NCBI RefSeq assembly: GCF_003268855.1
Contig: NZ_QLSZ01000008.1
Location: 62,001 to 126,000 of the forward strand
Source of the DNA: Flavobacterium aciduliphilum
GTDB taxonomy: Bacteria; Bacteroidota; Bacteroidia; Flavobacteriales; Flavobacteriaceae
Direction: 5' to 3'
DNA: 64,000 bases
Part shown: one piece after another, positions 38,922 through 48,038 of the stretch
Layout of the letters: every line of letters starts with the position of its first letter
Numbering within the stretch: the stretch's first letter is position 1
Program-made: the position numbers and the translations under genes
The notes under the pieces: generated by a model
The model's input: only the letters and a program-made list of their open reading frames with translations
Databases searched by the model: none
Told to the model about the DNA's origin: nothing

Positions 38922-39323
38922 CTAAACCGACGGAATCACTTCCACCACCATTTCATTACCTGTTTTATCGTAATAACTGCACGTCATGGTATCCATCACC
39001 ACAATCCATTTTTCTACACCCGATTTGGCACAATCGTTTAAGAACGTCATATAAACGGTTTTACCTTGTTGGTGCGCTTTTAAATCACGTTTGAATTGCT
39101 CAATATTACTTTCGTTGGCAATAATTAATGTTTCTGAAAAACCCTCGGAAGTTATTTTAAAATTGTCTTTTCCGTAATAATTGGTGTGATTGTCGAACAC
39201 AAATGTTTCGAATGATGTAACGCCAAGCGCAATACTATCTTGCATGTATTGTGGGAAATCGGCACCGCTTTTTACTTTAGCATGGGCGTCGTGGATTTGT
39301 TGGAGGGTGAACATGTTAGACAT
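38922..39323 (-). CDS. DUF1398 family protein
   Basis: A 133-residue soluble protein: FTLQQIHDAHAKVKSGADFP, then GVTSFETFVFDNHTNYYG and the C-terminal KWIVVMDTMTCSYYDKTGNEM. This matches the DUF1398 (YbcV-like) family in length and wording. Function unknown. The alternative Met at residue 4 would shorten it by nine bases. It is divergent from bioB. Confidence 0.8.
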   Translation of the reverse strand: MSNMFTLQQIHDAHAKVKSGADFPQYMQDSIALGVTSFETFVFDNHTNYYGKDNFKITSEGFSETLIIANESNIEQFKRDLKAHQQGKTVYMTFLNDCAKSGVEKWIVVMDTMTCSYYDKTGNEMVVEVIPSV

Positions 39324-39386
39324 TTAAAAGTAGCATGCTAAGGTATTGCTTTTTATTTAAAAACAAGCCTTAAACAAAAAAACCCA

Positions 39387-39429
39387 TTCCTTTAAATATT
39401 GTATGTTCCAAAGGAAATGTCTACTTTTG
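39387..39429 (+). promoter_or_regulatory. Predicted bioB promoter with an inverted repeat over the -33 box
   Basis: TTG at 39399-39401, a 20-base spacer and TACTTTTG at 39422-39429 fit the promoter consensus. TTCCTTT (39387-39393) and AAAGGAA (39410-39416) form an inverted repeat with a 16-base gap that encloses the TTG, a plausible repressor site. The gap length is like that of biotin operators, but the arms are not the known BirA sequence. Confidence 0.55.
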
Positions 39430-39452
39430 GGGATTGATAATTTTTCAAGACT

Positions 39453-40538
39453 ATGAGCATCACAAAACACGATTGGACAAAAGAAGAAATACTAGAAATT
39501 TACAACAAGCCTTTAATGGATTTGCTTTATGAAGCAGCAACGGTTCATAGAGCGTTTCACGACCCTAATGTGGTTCAAGTTTCTACATTACTGTCCATAA
39601 AAACGGGTGGTTGTCCTGAAGATTGTGGCTATTGTCCGCAAGCAGCACGTTATCATACCGAAATTGAAGGAAATGACTTGATGAGTGTGAGTCACGTTAA
39701 AGCCCAAGCATTACGTGCTAAATCGAATGGTTCTTCACGAGTATGTATGGGCGCGGCTTGGAGAAATGTAAAAGATGGTGCCGAATTTGATGAAGTTTTA
39801 GAAATGGTTCGAACCATCAATAAATTGGACATGGAAGTTTGTTGTACTTTAGGAATGCTTACAGAAAATCAGGCGCAACGCCTTGCAGAAGCTGGACTTT
39901 ATGCATACAACCACAATTTAGACACATCCGAAGATTACTATAAAGAAGTGATTTCGACAAGAAGTTTTGACGACAGATTGCAAACGATTGAAAATGTCAG
40001 AAAAACCAATGTAACGGTTTGTAGTGGCGGAATTATAGGAATGGGAGAAAGTATCGATGATAGAGCAGGCATGTTAGTAGCACTGGCGACTTTAAATCCG
40101 CAACCCGAATCGGTGCCAATTAATGCTCTTGTTGCGGTAGAAGGAACGCCAATGGAAAACGAAAAACCTGTTGAAATTTGGGAAATGATTCGAATGGTGG
40201 CAACAACGCGAATAGTAATGCCAAAAACTCAGGTTCGCTTATCCGCAGGAAGAACAGAAATGTCACGCGAAGGACAAGCTATGTGCTTTCTAGCAGGAGC
40301 AAACTCGATTTTTGCGGGAGATAAATTACTTACAACTCCAAATCCTGATGTAAACGAGGATATGAAAATGTTTGAATTATTGGGATTAAAACCTCAAAAA
40401 CCATTTGCTAAAAAAATGCAGCCTAAAACTACTGAGGCGATAGATTCAAAATTTAAATCATTAGGAGAAAAACCAAGATGGTCACGCCCCGAACATAAAA
40501 TTGAAAAAAATATTGAAGCCTCTATAAAAGGTAAATAG
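39453..40538 (+). CDS. bioB: Biotin synthase
   Basis: A 361-residue radical SAM enzyme that inserts sulfur into dethiobiotin, the last step of biotin synthesis. The SAM cluster motif CxxxCxxC is Cys54-Cys58-Cys61 ([12 protein letters not shown]). The 2Fe-2S ligand region includes VCMGAAWRN and the Arg of [13 protein letters not shown]. Length is normal. bioA, bioD and bioF are not in the window. It carries its own promoter. Confidence 0.97.
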   Translation: MSITKHDWTKEEILEIYNKPLMDLLYEAATVHRAFHDPNVVQVSTLLSIKTGGCPEDCGYCPQAARYHTEIEGNDLMSVSHVKAQALRAKSNGSSRVCMGAAWRNVKDGAEFDEVLEMVRTINKLDMEVCCTLGMLTENQAQRLAEAGLYAYNHNLDTSEDYYKEVISTRSFDDRLQTIENVRKTNVTVCSGGIIGMGESIDDRAGMLVALATLNPQPESVPINALVAVEGTPMENEKPVEIWEMIRMVATTRIVMPKTQVRLSAGRTEMSREGQAMCFLAGANSIFAGDKLLTTPNPDVNEDMKMFELLGLKPQKPFAKKMQPKTTEAIDSKFKSLGEKPRWSRPEHKIEKNIEASIKGK

Positions 40539-40612
40539 TTTTCTAAAATATTTTAATACACATTGGGTTTATCTAATTTTATAATTATATAGACCCTTTT
40601 TAAATCCTACAC

Positions 40613-41653
40613 ATGAAGTATACTACCCTCCCCAATTCGAATATTAAAATAAGTTCCATTTGCCTTGGAACCATGACATTTGGCAACCAAAATACAGAAT
40701 CTGAAGCACATGTTCAATTAGATTATGCCGTAGAACGAGGAATTAATTTTATCGACACGGCCGAAATGTACCCCATTGGAGGAAATAGTGCTATTTTTGG
40801 AAGTACAGAACGATATATCGGAACTTGGTTGCGTAAAATTGGCGCCACAGAAAGAGAAAAACTGGTAATTGCTACTAAAATTGCAGGGCCAAATCGTGGG
40901 ATGGAATATATTAGACAACCGCTTGATTTTTCCAAAAAAAGTATTCATGAAGCGGTAGAACTGAGTTTGAAAAATCTTCAAACGGATTACATCGACTTAT
41001 ACCAACTGCATTGGCCTGAACGCATCATGAATATGTTTGGACAAAGAGGATTAAATACGCTAGATGCAAATTGGAAAGATAACATCTTTGAGGTACTTAC
41101 AATTTTTGATGGTCTTATCAAAAAAGGGAAAATTAAACATATTGGCGTTTCAAACGAAAATCCTTTTGGGGTGATGCGTTTTTTAAGTGAAAGTGAAAAA
41201 CATGGATTGCCGAGAATTGCCACCATTCAAAATCCTTTTTCCCTATTGAATCGTCTGTTTGAAGTAGGTCTTTCAGAGTTGTGTATGCGAGAAAATGTTG
41301 GACTACTCGCGTATTCTCCTTTAGGGTTTGGGGTACTTTCAGGAAAATATCTTGAAGCTCAAAAACCCGAATATAGAATGGTACGCTTTCCACATTTTAC
41401 AAGATACACCAATGAAAATGCTACAAAAGCTTCTCGTTTATATAAAGAATTGGCACATTCTCATGGATTAACATTAGTTCAAATGGCCGAAGCCTTTGTT
41501 GCACAACAATCTTTTGTAACCGCCACAATAATTGGTGCTACATCGTTAGCTCAATTACAGGAAAATATCAATGCCTTTGACGTTATATTATCTAAAGAGC
41601 TTATAACTGAAATCAATAAAATTCAAGAATTACACCCTAATCCTGCGCCTTAA
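40613..41653 (+). CDS. Aldo/keto reductase (Tas-like, NADP(H)-dependent)
   Basis: A 346-residue TIM-barrel reductase. The catalytic tetrad is visible: Asp and Tyr in FIDTAEMYP, Lys in LVIATKIAG, and His in YQLHWPER. The ending and length fit the Tas/YajO group. It starts 74 bases after bioB and is followed two bases later by a hydrolase gene, so the latter two are co-transcribed. Its substrate cannot be read. Confidence 0.92.
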   Translation: MKYTTLPNSNIKISSICLGTMTFGNQNTESEAHVQLDYAVERGINFIDTAEMYPIGGNSAIFGSTERYIGTWLRKIGATEREKLVIATKIAGPNRGMEYIRQPLDFSKKSIHEAVELSLKNLQTDYIDLYQLHWPERIMNMFGQRGLNTLDANWKDNIFEVLTIFDGLIKKGKIKHIGVSNENPFGVMRFLSESEKHGLPRIATIQNPFSLLNRLFEVGLSELCMRENVGLLAYSPLGFGVLSGKYLEAQKPEYRMVRFPHFTRYTNENATKASRLYKELAHSHGLTLVQMAEAFVAQQSFVTATIIGATSLAQLQENINAFDVILSKELITEINKIQELHPNPAP

Positions 41654-41655
41654 TT

Positions 41656-42450
41656 TTGAATGATTTTCCAAAAAATAGCATCTACAAAAACACCCAAATC
41701 TCTTACACCGATTCAGGAAAGGGAACTGCGGTTGTGCTGTTGCATGGTTTTTTGGAAAATAAAAAAATGTGGCACCCATTTGTTGAAGCTTGGCAAACCA
41801 AATTTCGTATTATAACTATTGATTTATTAGGACATGGTCTGTCTGATTGTTTAGGTTACATCCATACGATGGAAGATCAGGCTGATGTAGTGCATGCCAT
41901 TTTACAAGAATTAAAAATTAGGAAAGCTATCCTAGTAGGACATTCCATGGGAGGTTATGTTGCATTGGCTTTTGCTGAGTTGTATCCAGAGTATATGAAA
42001 GGGTTGGTGTTGCTCAATTCTACCTCTAGAGCCGATAGCGAAGAACGAAAAATAAATCGGGATCGAGCCATAATAGCTGTTAAACAAAATTATGCTCTTT
42101 TTATTCGAGTGAGTATTGACAACTTGTTTAGTGTAGAAAATCATGAACGGTTTGCTGAAGAAATCGAATACGTAAAAACTGAAGCACTAAACACGCCTTT
42201 GCAAGGCATTATTGCCGCATTAGAAGGAATGAAAATCAGAAAAGACAGAGAAGTAATTTTGCACTTTGCCACCTATCCCATCATACTAGTTTTAGGTAGA
42301 AAAGATGGTGTATTGCTATTTGAAGATACCCTTGATCAAATCGAAGGAACGGCTGTTAGGTTACTCGAATTTCCTGATGGTCACATGAGTCATATTGAAA
42401 ATCAAAATGAATTGTTAAAGTCTATTTCTGTCTTTTTAAAAACCTGTTAA
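41656..42450 (+). CDS. Alpha/beta hydrolase
   Basis: A 264-residue hydrolase with the oxyanion segment LLHGFLENKKMW, the nucleophile elbow GHSMGGY (Ser near residue 97), an Asp in LGRKDGVLLFED and the final His in FPDGHMSHIE. It begins with TTG at 41656; the first in-frame ATG comes only after the HGF motif, so the TTG start is needed. It lies two bases after the aldo/keto reductase gene. Its stop overlaps the stop of the convergent AddB-like gene in the same TTAA. Substrate unknown; a BioH-like role is possible but unproven. Confidence 0.88.
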   Translation: MNDFPKNSIYKNTQISYTDSGKGTAVVLLHGFLENKKMWHPFVEAWQTKFRIITIDLLGHGLSDCLGYIHTMEDQADVVHAILQELKIRKAILVGHSMGGYVALAFAELYPEYMKGLVLLNSTSRADSEERKINRDRAIIAVKQNYALFIRVSIDNLFSVENHERFAEEIEYVKTEALNTPLQGIIAALEGMKIRKDREVILHFATYPIILVLGRKDGVLLFEDTLDQIEGTAVRLLEFPDGHMSHIENQNELLKSISVFLKTC

Positions 42451-45203
42451 GCTATTTTTTCTTCGAAAGGGATTGTTTCGTCAAAAAGCTCTTGAAACAA
42501 GGTCGCTAAAGCGTCTTTAAATTGCTCGAGGATTTCTGGCGAAATGACAATCGAATTATTGTTTTCTTTTAGTGAAAATGGTAAGAATCCAGATTTTAAA
42601 TTTTTGAACGAAATGATGCCTGCTTCAATTTCTAAGCCATCACAAAACGGTTCATAAAGAAACGCATAGGCCAACAATTGAATCATTTTATCATTTTTAC
42701 TGTCTTTAACAAATCCGTCCCAGCTTTTTAGAGTGACCGCCTTCTTTTCTACTTTTCCGGTCTTGTAATCTATAATTCTTAAGCGTCCATTTCGTCGTTC
42801 AATGCGATCTACATTTCCGCCAAGTTCCACTGCAAAGGGAAGATTAGGATGAGAAAATGTTCTTTTTAATTGTTTCTCTAAGGCAATGATTTGAATTTCA
42901 TCCCCTCTCATAATGGCTTCTTTTTCTAAATTTAAAAAATTCACTACGCTTTGTTTGGCAACTTCAAACGATAATAGATTTCTCCCTTTGTGTATTTCAC
43001 CTTCTTTATAGACTTTTTTAAACTGACGTACTACTTCCTCATTCACTTTTTGTAAACACTGTTGAATGTCTTCAAGTATCAAGATTTTGTCACAAAGGGG
43101 TTTATACAACTCTTCCAATACGGCATGAATAATCGTGCCTAATGTATTCACTGCAATGGTTTCTTCAACATCTTCTTTTTCTTTTATCCGTAAAATTTTC
43201 TCAAAATAAAATTGGATTGGATTTCGAATATAGGTCGTCAAAGTTGACGGAGAAAAACCCTGTAAAGCCATTTCATGTAAACGATCGAGTACTGCTTGAG
43301 ATTTTGGAATTATCATAAGTTGGTGAGCAATCTCAGGCACCTCAGGATTATACCATTTAAATTCTAGTGTGTGTTTGGGTTGTTTTTCTATCTCAAGTTG
43401 AGTAATAAATCGGCTTTTTTCTCCTGCATCTAAACCCTCACTATCGGTGTTGTAAAGGAGGTATACCTTTTTTGCCCGATGCAATAAATGATAAAAATGA
43501 TACGTAAATATAGCATCTTTTTCTTTATACGTGGGCAGTCCTTTTTCTTTTTTTACATCATAGGGAATGAATGAGGTGCTGTTTTTCCCACCAGGAAATT
43601 TACCTTCGTTTACAGAAGTAATGATAACGGTTTCAAAATCGAGTACCCTACTTTCTAAAACTCCCATAATTTGTAATCCTTCCAAGGGTTCCCCTTCAAA
43701 AGATACTTCAGCCAAATCTATGATTTGTTTGTATATCGCTGATAGTGTTTCGATGTTTTGAAACGTGTCATAATTTTCAACATACGACTGCAATTGATTG
43801 ATTGCTTTATAAACCGAAAAAATAAAAGCCCCCATTATTCGGTCTTCATTAGTGTCGGTATGGAGACTCGATTTTATAAATACTAAAATAGCCGCTATCT
43901 TTTCTAGTATTGAAGCAGGTGTTCCGTCCCACTTTTCAAATAACAGTAGAAATAAATCATTCGGGTTTTCTTGAAATTCTAATACTTTTCGTTGAATGAT
44001 AAACGTATAATTATTTTGTTTGATACGTGTTATCATGTTTTGAGCATGAATTTTTGATTCTATAAGGGGATGGGATGCAACATCTAAAATGTCTTTATAA
44101 TAAAAAACATATTCTGTAGTGCTCCGAGCCAAAGCAGCGGTATGCATTTTAAACAACTTCGCAAGTAATAATTGAACGGGATTATTTTTACTGGAAAATC
44201 CCATGGTTATGTTTATAGCATCGATAGAGTTGGGTAGAGAAAACAAAAGGGGTAATAATAAGGTTTCTTCGCCAAGTACTACGGCTACCTTTTTTAGACC
44301 ATCACTTCTTTGAGAAGCTAAGTCTTCTAAAATCTTACCAACTATTTTGGCTTGACCTACTGATTTTGGCGTACCAATTACTTCAATATTCTTTTCTTGC
44401 TGGAAGTGATTTGTAATCCACTGATACGGATTATTTTTATAAAACCCCCATTCCGATTTAAATCGTCGTTGAAACAATCCCGCATCATGAAAAGGGTCAT
44501 TTAAAAATACCTCATCAATATCCCAATAAATTCTTGCTTGTTGGGAGGCTAATAGATGTTGCACGATTCGTTCCTCCGCTTGATTAAGTGCATTGAATCC
44601 TGCAAATAGAACTGTTTTTTCTTTACAGGTTTCTGAGAAAAAATTCAAATTAGCCACTGCTTCTCTATAAATAAGTCCTTGATATCCGATTCCTTTTTGA
44701 ACCAATTTTTGATACAAGGATTCGTAATATAGGGGTAATTTTTTCCAAAAAGCTAAATAGTTATCTATTAAATCTGTTCTTTTTTCAATACTAACAGACC
44801 AATGTTCAATTTCTTTAATATTTTCTAAATAGCGGAGAATTTGATGAGGCTCTAATAAATAACGGTCAATTTCATTAAAATCTTGAAGTAAGGTTTTGGC
44901 CCAATTGGCAAAAGTTTCAAACGACTCTGGATGATTCGGTGTAAGATCAAGATATACTGTATAAAATTCAAACAAAAGTTCGATTGCATCAATGCTTCGT
45001 ATTCCAGCAATAGATTGAATAAACTCTTCAATACTCAATATCTCAGGAGAGAATATGGTTTTAGTAGTTTGAGTTTTCAACGCTTCCTGCAAAAAAACTT
45101 TGGCTCTTTTGTTGGGAAGAATAATACTTGTATTGGTAAGTTTCTCAGAGAAATCCTGTAAAACAACCGCTGCAATTTGCTGTAAAAAAGTAGTATCTGA
45201 CAT
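42447..45203 (-). CDS. AddB-like PD-(D/E)XK nuclease of the double-strand break repair complex
   Basis: A 918-residue protein. The N-terminal part is an inactive helicase-like module (SIILPNKRAKVFLQEAL); the C-terminal part carries a RecB-family nuclease with IDYKTGK at 811-817 and the conserved QLLAYAFLY helix that follows. The four Cys of the AddB iron-sulfur cluster are not seen. It pairs with the AddA-like gene at 48039, from which it is separated by OmpA and kbl. Such AddAB-like pairs process broken ends before RecA loading. Confidence 0.85.
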   Translation of the reverse strand: MSDTTFLQQIAAVVLQDFSEKLTNTSIILPNKRAKVFLQEALKTQTTKTIFSPEILSIEEFIQSIAGIRSIDAIELLFEFYTVYLDLTPNHPESFETFANWAKTLLQDFNEIDRYLLEPHQILRYLENIKEIEHWSVSIEKRTDLIDNYLAFWKKLPLYYESLYQKLVQKGIGYQGLIYREAVANLNFFSETCKEKTVLFAGFNALNQAEERIVQHLLASQQARIYWDIDEVFLNDPFHDAGLFQRRFKSEWGFYKNNPYQWITNHFQQEKNIEVIGTPKSVGQAKIVGKILEDLASQRSDGLKKVAVVLGEETLLLPLLFSLPNSIDAINITMGFSSKNNPVQLLLAKLFKMHTAALARSTTEYVFYYKDILDVASHPLIESKIHAQNMITRIKQNNYTFIIQRKVLEFQENPNDLFLLLFEKWDGTPASILEKIAAILVFIKSSLHTDTNEDRIMGAFIFSVYKAINQLQSYVENYDTFQNIETLSAIYKQIIDLAEVSFEGEPLEGLQIMGVLESRVLDFETVIITSVNEGKFPGGKNSTSFIPYDVKKEKGLPTYKEKDAIFTYHFYHLLHRAKKVYLLYNTDSEGLDAGEKSRFITQLEIEKQPKHTLEFKWYNPEVPEIAHQLMIIPKSQAVLDRLHEMALQGFSPSTLTTYIRNPIQFYFEKILRIKEKEDVEETIAVNTLGTIIHAVLEELYKPLCDKILILEDIQQCLQKVNEEVVRQFKKVYKEGEIHKGRNLLSFEVAKQSVVNFLNLEKEAIMRGDEIQIIALEKQLKRTFSHPNLPFAVELGGNVDRIERRNGRLRIIDYKTGKVEKKAVTLKSWDGFVKDSKNDKMIQLLAYAFLYEPFCDGLEIEAGIISFKNLKSGFLPFSLKENNNSIVISPEILEQFKDALATLFQELFDETIPFEEKIA

Positions 45204-45212
45204 TGTATAAAA

Positions 45213-45244
45213 ATAAAAAAAACGTCCTAATTTAGGACGTTTTT
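45213..45244 (-). terminator. Terminator of the OmpA gene
   Basis: AACGTCCTA (45221-45229) and TAGGACGTT (45233-45241) form a perfect 9-bp stem with a 3-base loop; the minus strand then has a run of eight T. Confidence 0.9.
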
Positions 45245-45266
45245 CATAAAAATATTTTTTGTAAAA

Positions 45267-46682
45267 TTATTTGATTAATTTCACTTCAACTCTTCTATTG
45301 TTTGCTTTACCTGCTTTAGTTTTGTTAGAGTCGATTGGTTTCGTTTGACCAAAACCAGCAGAAGTTAAACGATCTGCAGCAATTCCGTTCTCTACTAAAT
45401 AATTTTTAACTGCTCCTGCTCTTTCCTCAGATAATTTTTGGTTTGTTGCAGGTTTTCCTGTATTATCAGTGTGTCCTTCAATGCTAAATTTAGCTGTAGG
45501 ATACTCTTTCAATATAGCAGTAATCGATTGTAATACTGGGAATGTTTGTTTTTGGAAAGAAGCTCTTCCTGTTTCAAACAATATAGTTTTAGCATAATCA
45601 TTTAATTTTTTGATCGCATCCTCAGTTACTTCTGGACATCCTTGATTTGCTGCAGTTCCTTTTGTATCTGGACATTTATCATCTTTATCTAATACACCAT
45701 CTCCATCTCTATCTGGCCAAGGACAACCTCCATTTTCTTTTGGTCCTTTAACATCTGGACATTTGTCATTTTTATCAGCAATTCCGTCACCATCAGCATC
45801 TGGGCATCCGTTTAATGCTTTTAAACCTGCTACATCTGGACAAGCATCATCTTTATCTTTAATACCATCACCATCTGTATCTGGGCATCCTTGGAATTGT
45901 GCCAAACCAGCTTCAGTAGGACAAGCGTCATCTTTATCAGCGATTTTATCACCGTCTGTGTCTGGACATCCATTAAATTCTTTTAACCCTGCTTCTTTTG
46001 GACAAGCATCTAAACGATCTACAAGACCATCTCCGTCTGTATCGGTAGCACCAAATTTGAATGTTAATCCAGCAAAATGTTGTAAATGTGAAGGAACATC
46101 TGAATTTGGAATTCTAGAATCATTAAATGAATGTTTGTAAGTTGAGGTGATTGTGAAACCCACTTGTTTTGTCATCCATAATGTCAACCCATAACCTGCA
46201 TTGATTGTACCTGCTGAGGCATCACCAATCCATGTGTAACCTCCACCTACGTGAAGTGATGGGTCTATGATTTTAGACTTAATCATGTCCATGAAGCTAT
46301 ATTTTACAACTCCATCAACTGCATAATACGATAAATCACCAGGGTTAGTTACTGGATAAGTACTTGTATACGTTGTTTCATCGTAAATTCGGTCTCCAAC
46401 AAATTTAGAAATTTTATTTACAGAACCTGTTACGCCAAAAGAGAAATTGTCTCCAACGTATTTTGATACATTAATTGTAGAAACTGAAGGAAGTACATTC
46501 CAATACATTTTTGCATCGAAATATTGTGAAAATTGATATTTCACATTATCCACAGCACTAACTCTTCCACCATCTACGGCGTTTGCACCAAACGAAATAG
46601 ACCATTTGTTGTCGATATCTTGCGCTTGCGAACTAAGTCCAACTAAAAGCAAAAGACCAAATAATTTGTTAAGATGTTTCAT
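45267..46682 (-). CDS. OmpA family outer membrane protein with thrombospondin type 3 repeats
   Basis: A 471-residue protein: signal peptide (1-20), a beta-barrel domain at about 22-215, five calcium-binding type 3 repeats of DTDGDG(I/L).D..D.CP type at about 216-345, and a C-terminal OmpA-like peptidoglycan-binding domain ([11 protein letters not shown] ... RRVEVKLIK). This is a common major outer membrane protein of Flavobacteriaceae. It has a strong promoter and terminator of its own. Confidence 0.95.
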   Translation of the reverse strand: MKHLNKLFGLLLLVGLSSQAQDIDNKWSISFGANAVDGGRVSAVDNVKYQFSQYFDAKMYWNVLPSVSTINVSKYVGDNFSFGVTGSVNKISKFVGDRIYDETTYTSTYPVTNPGDLSYYAVDGVVKYSFMDMIKSKIIDPSLHVGGGYTWIGDASAGTINAGYGLTLWMTKQVGFTITSTYKHSFNDSRIPNSDVPSHLQHFAGLTFKFGATDTDGDGLVDRLDACPKEAGLKEFNGCPDTDGDKIADKDDACPTEAGLAQFQGCPDTDGDGIKDKDDACPDVAGLKALNGCPDADGDGIADKNDKCPDVKGPKENGGCPWPDRDGDGVLDKDDKCPDTKGTAANQGCPEVTEDAIKKLNDYAKTILFETGRASFQKQTFPVLQSITAILKEYPTAKFSIEGHTDNTGKPATNQKLSEERAGAVKNYLVENGIAADRLTSAGFGQTKPIDSNKTKAGKANNRRVEVKLIK

Positions 46683-46721
46683 TTTTTTATTTGTGTTTAA
46701 TTATAATGATTTATAACGCAA

Positions 46722-46751
46722 CAAAAATAATACCAATATATGAATAATCAA
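46722..46751 (-). promoter_or_regulatory. Predicted promoter of the OmpA gene
   Basis: On the minus strand TTG (46749-46751), a 19-base spacer, and TATTTTTG (46722-46729). The start codon at 46682 follows 39 bases later. Confidence 0.75.
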
Positions 46752-46771
46752 AATATTACATCGTATTTGTG

Positions 46772-47962
46772 TTATATAATATTAAGCGTTTTTCCCACTT
46801 CTGTAAATGCATGTATGGCTTTGTCTAAGTGTGTTTTGGTATGTGCCGCAGACAATTGCACTCGAATTCTTGCTTTGTCTTTGGGAACTACAGGATAAAA
46901 GAAGCCTATCACATAAATTCCTTTTTTCAACAATTCGTCGGCCATGATTTGGGATAATTTTGCATCATACAACATAACAGGAACAATGGCCGAATCCCCA
47001 TCGATAACATCAAACCCTGCCGCTTTCATTCCTTTTTTGAAATAATTGGTATTCCACTCTAAAGTATCTCTCAATGTCGTGTCTTTTTCTAAAAGCTCAA
47101 AAACTTTTATAGATGCCCCAACAATGGCAGGCGCTAACGAATTGGAAAACAAATAAGGACGCGACCGTTGACGTAAAAGTTCAATAATTTCTTTTTTAGC
47201 CGTAGTATATCCTCCCATGGCTCCTCCAAGAGCTTTACCTAAAGTTCCCGTAATGATATCTACACGACCAAGAACTTTTTTAGCTTCAAGGGTTCCTTTT
47301 CCTGTAGCACCAATGAAACCTGCAGCATGACATTCATCCACCATGACCATAGCATCATATTTTTCAGCCAAATCGCAAATTTTATCCAAAGGAGCAACAA
47401 GTCCATCCATTGAAAACACTCCATCTGTAACGATAAGTTTGAAACGATGTCTTGCTTCTTTAGCTTTTATTAATTGTTGTTCCAAGTCCTCCATATTAGA
47501 ATTTTCATAACGGTACCGAGTCGCTTTGCACAACCGAACCCCATCAATAATAGACGCGTGATTTAGGGAATCAGAAATAATACAATCTTCCTCTCCTAAC
47601 AAAGGTTCGAAGACACCTCCATTAGCATCAAAAGCGGCAGCATAAAGAATGGTGTCTTCTGTTCCATAAAAATCGGCTATCTTTTGTTCTAATGTTTTAT
47701 GAATGTCTTGTGTCCCACAAATGAATCGCACAGAAGACATCCCAAAACCATGTGAATCTAGGGTGTCTTTGGCTGCCTGAATTACTTCGGGATGTGATGA
47801 TAATCCTAAATAATTGTTGGCACAAAAATTCAAAACCGTTTCACCATTTACCGTAATTTCCGCACCTTGTGGTGAGGTAATAATGCGCTCTTTTTTAAAA
47901 ATACCATTTTGTTCGATGATGTTCAATTCGTTTTGTAAGTGTTGTTGGATTTTTCCGTACAT
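46772..47962 (-). CDS. kbl: Glycine C-acetyltransferase (2-amino-3-ketobutyrate CoA ligase)
   Basis: A 396-residue PLP enzyme of the alpha-oxoamine synthase family. The PLP Lys is in [11 protein letters not shown], the conserved Asp/His pair in MVDECHAAG, and the start [18 protein letters not shown] is that of Kbl rather than BioF. It splits 2-amino-3-ketobutyrate with CoA to glycine and acetyl-CoA. Threonine dehydrogenase is not nearby. It lies between the OmpA and AddA-like genes. Confidence 0.92.
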   Translation of the reverse strand: MYGKIQQHLQNELNIIEQNGIFKKERIITSPQGAEITVNGETVLNFCANNYLGLSSHPEVIQAAKDTLDSHGFGMSSVRFICGTQDIHKTLEQKIADFYGTEDTILYAAAFDANGGVFEPLLGEEDCIISDSLNHASIIDGVRLCKATRYRYENSNMEDLEQQLIKAKEARHRFKLIVTDGVFSMDGLVAPLDKICDLAEKYDAMVMVDECHAAGFIGATGKGTLEAKKVLGRVDIITGTLGKALGGAMGGYTTAKKEIIELLRQRSRPYLFSNSLAPAIVGASIKVFELLEKDTTLRDTLEWNTNYFKKGMKAAGFDVIDGDSAIVPVMLYDAKLSQIMADELLKKGIYVIGFFYPVVPKDKARIRVQLSAAHTKTHLDKAIHAFTEVGKTLNII

Positions 47963-48038
47963 ATCGTTTGTTTGTTTTGTTTGTTCTTATTTTCCTTTAC
48001 ATCCTCATGTAAATTTTCATTGTTTTTGGGCTATTTTT

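Noticed and set aside
45763..46140. Ser/Pro-rich plus-strand frame opposite the OmpA gene
   Set aside because: It is the antisense of the type 3 calcium repeats, which makes a regular but meaningless pattern.
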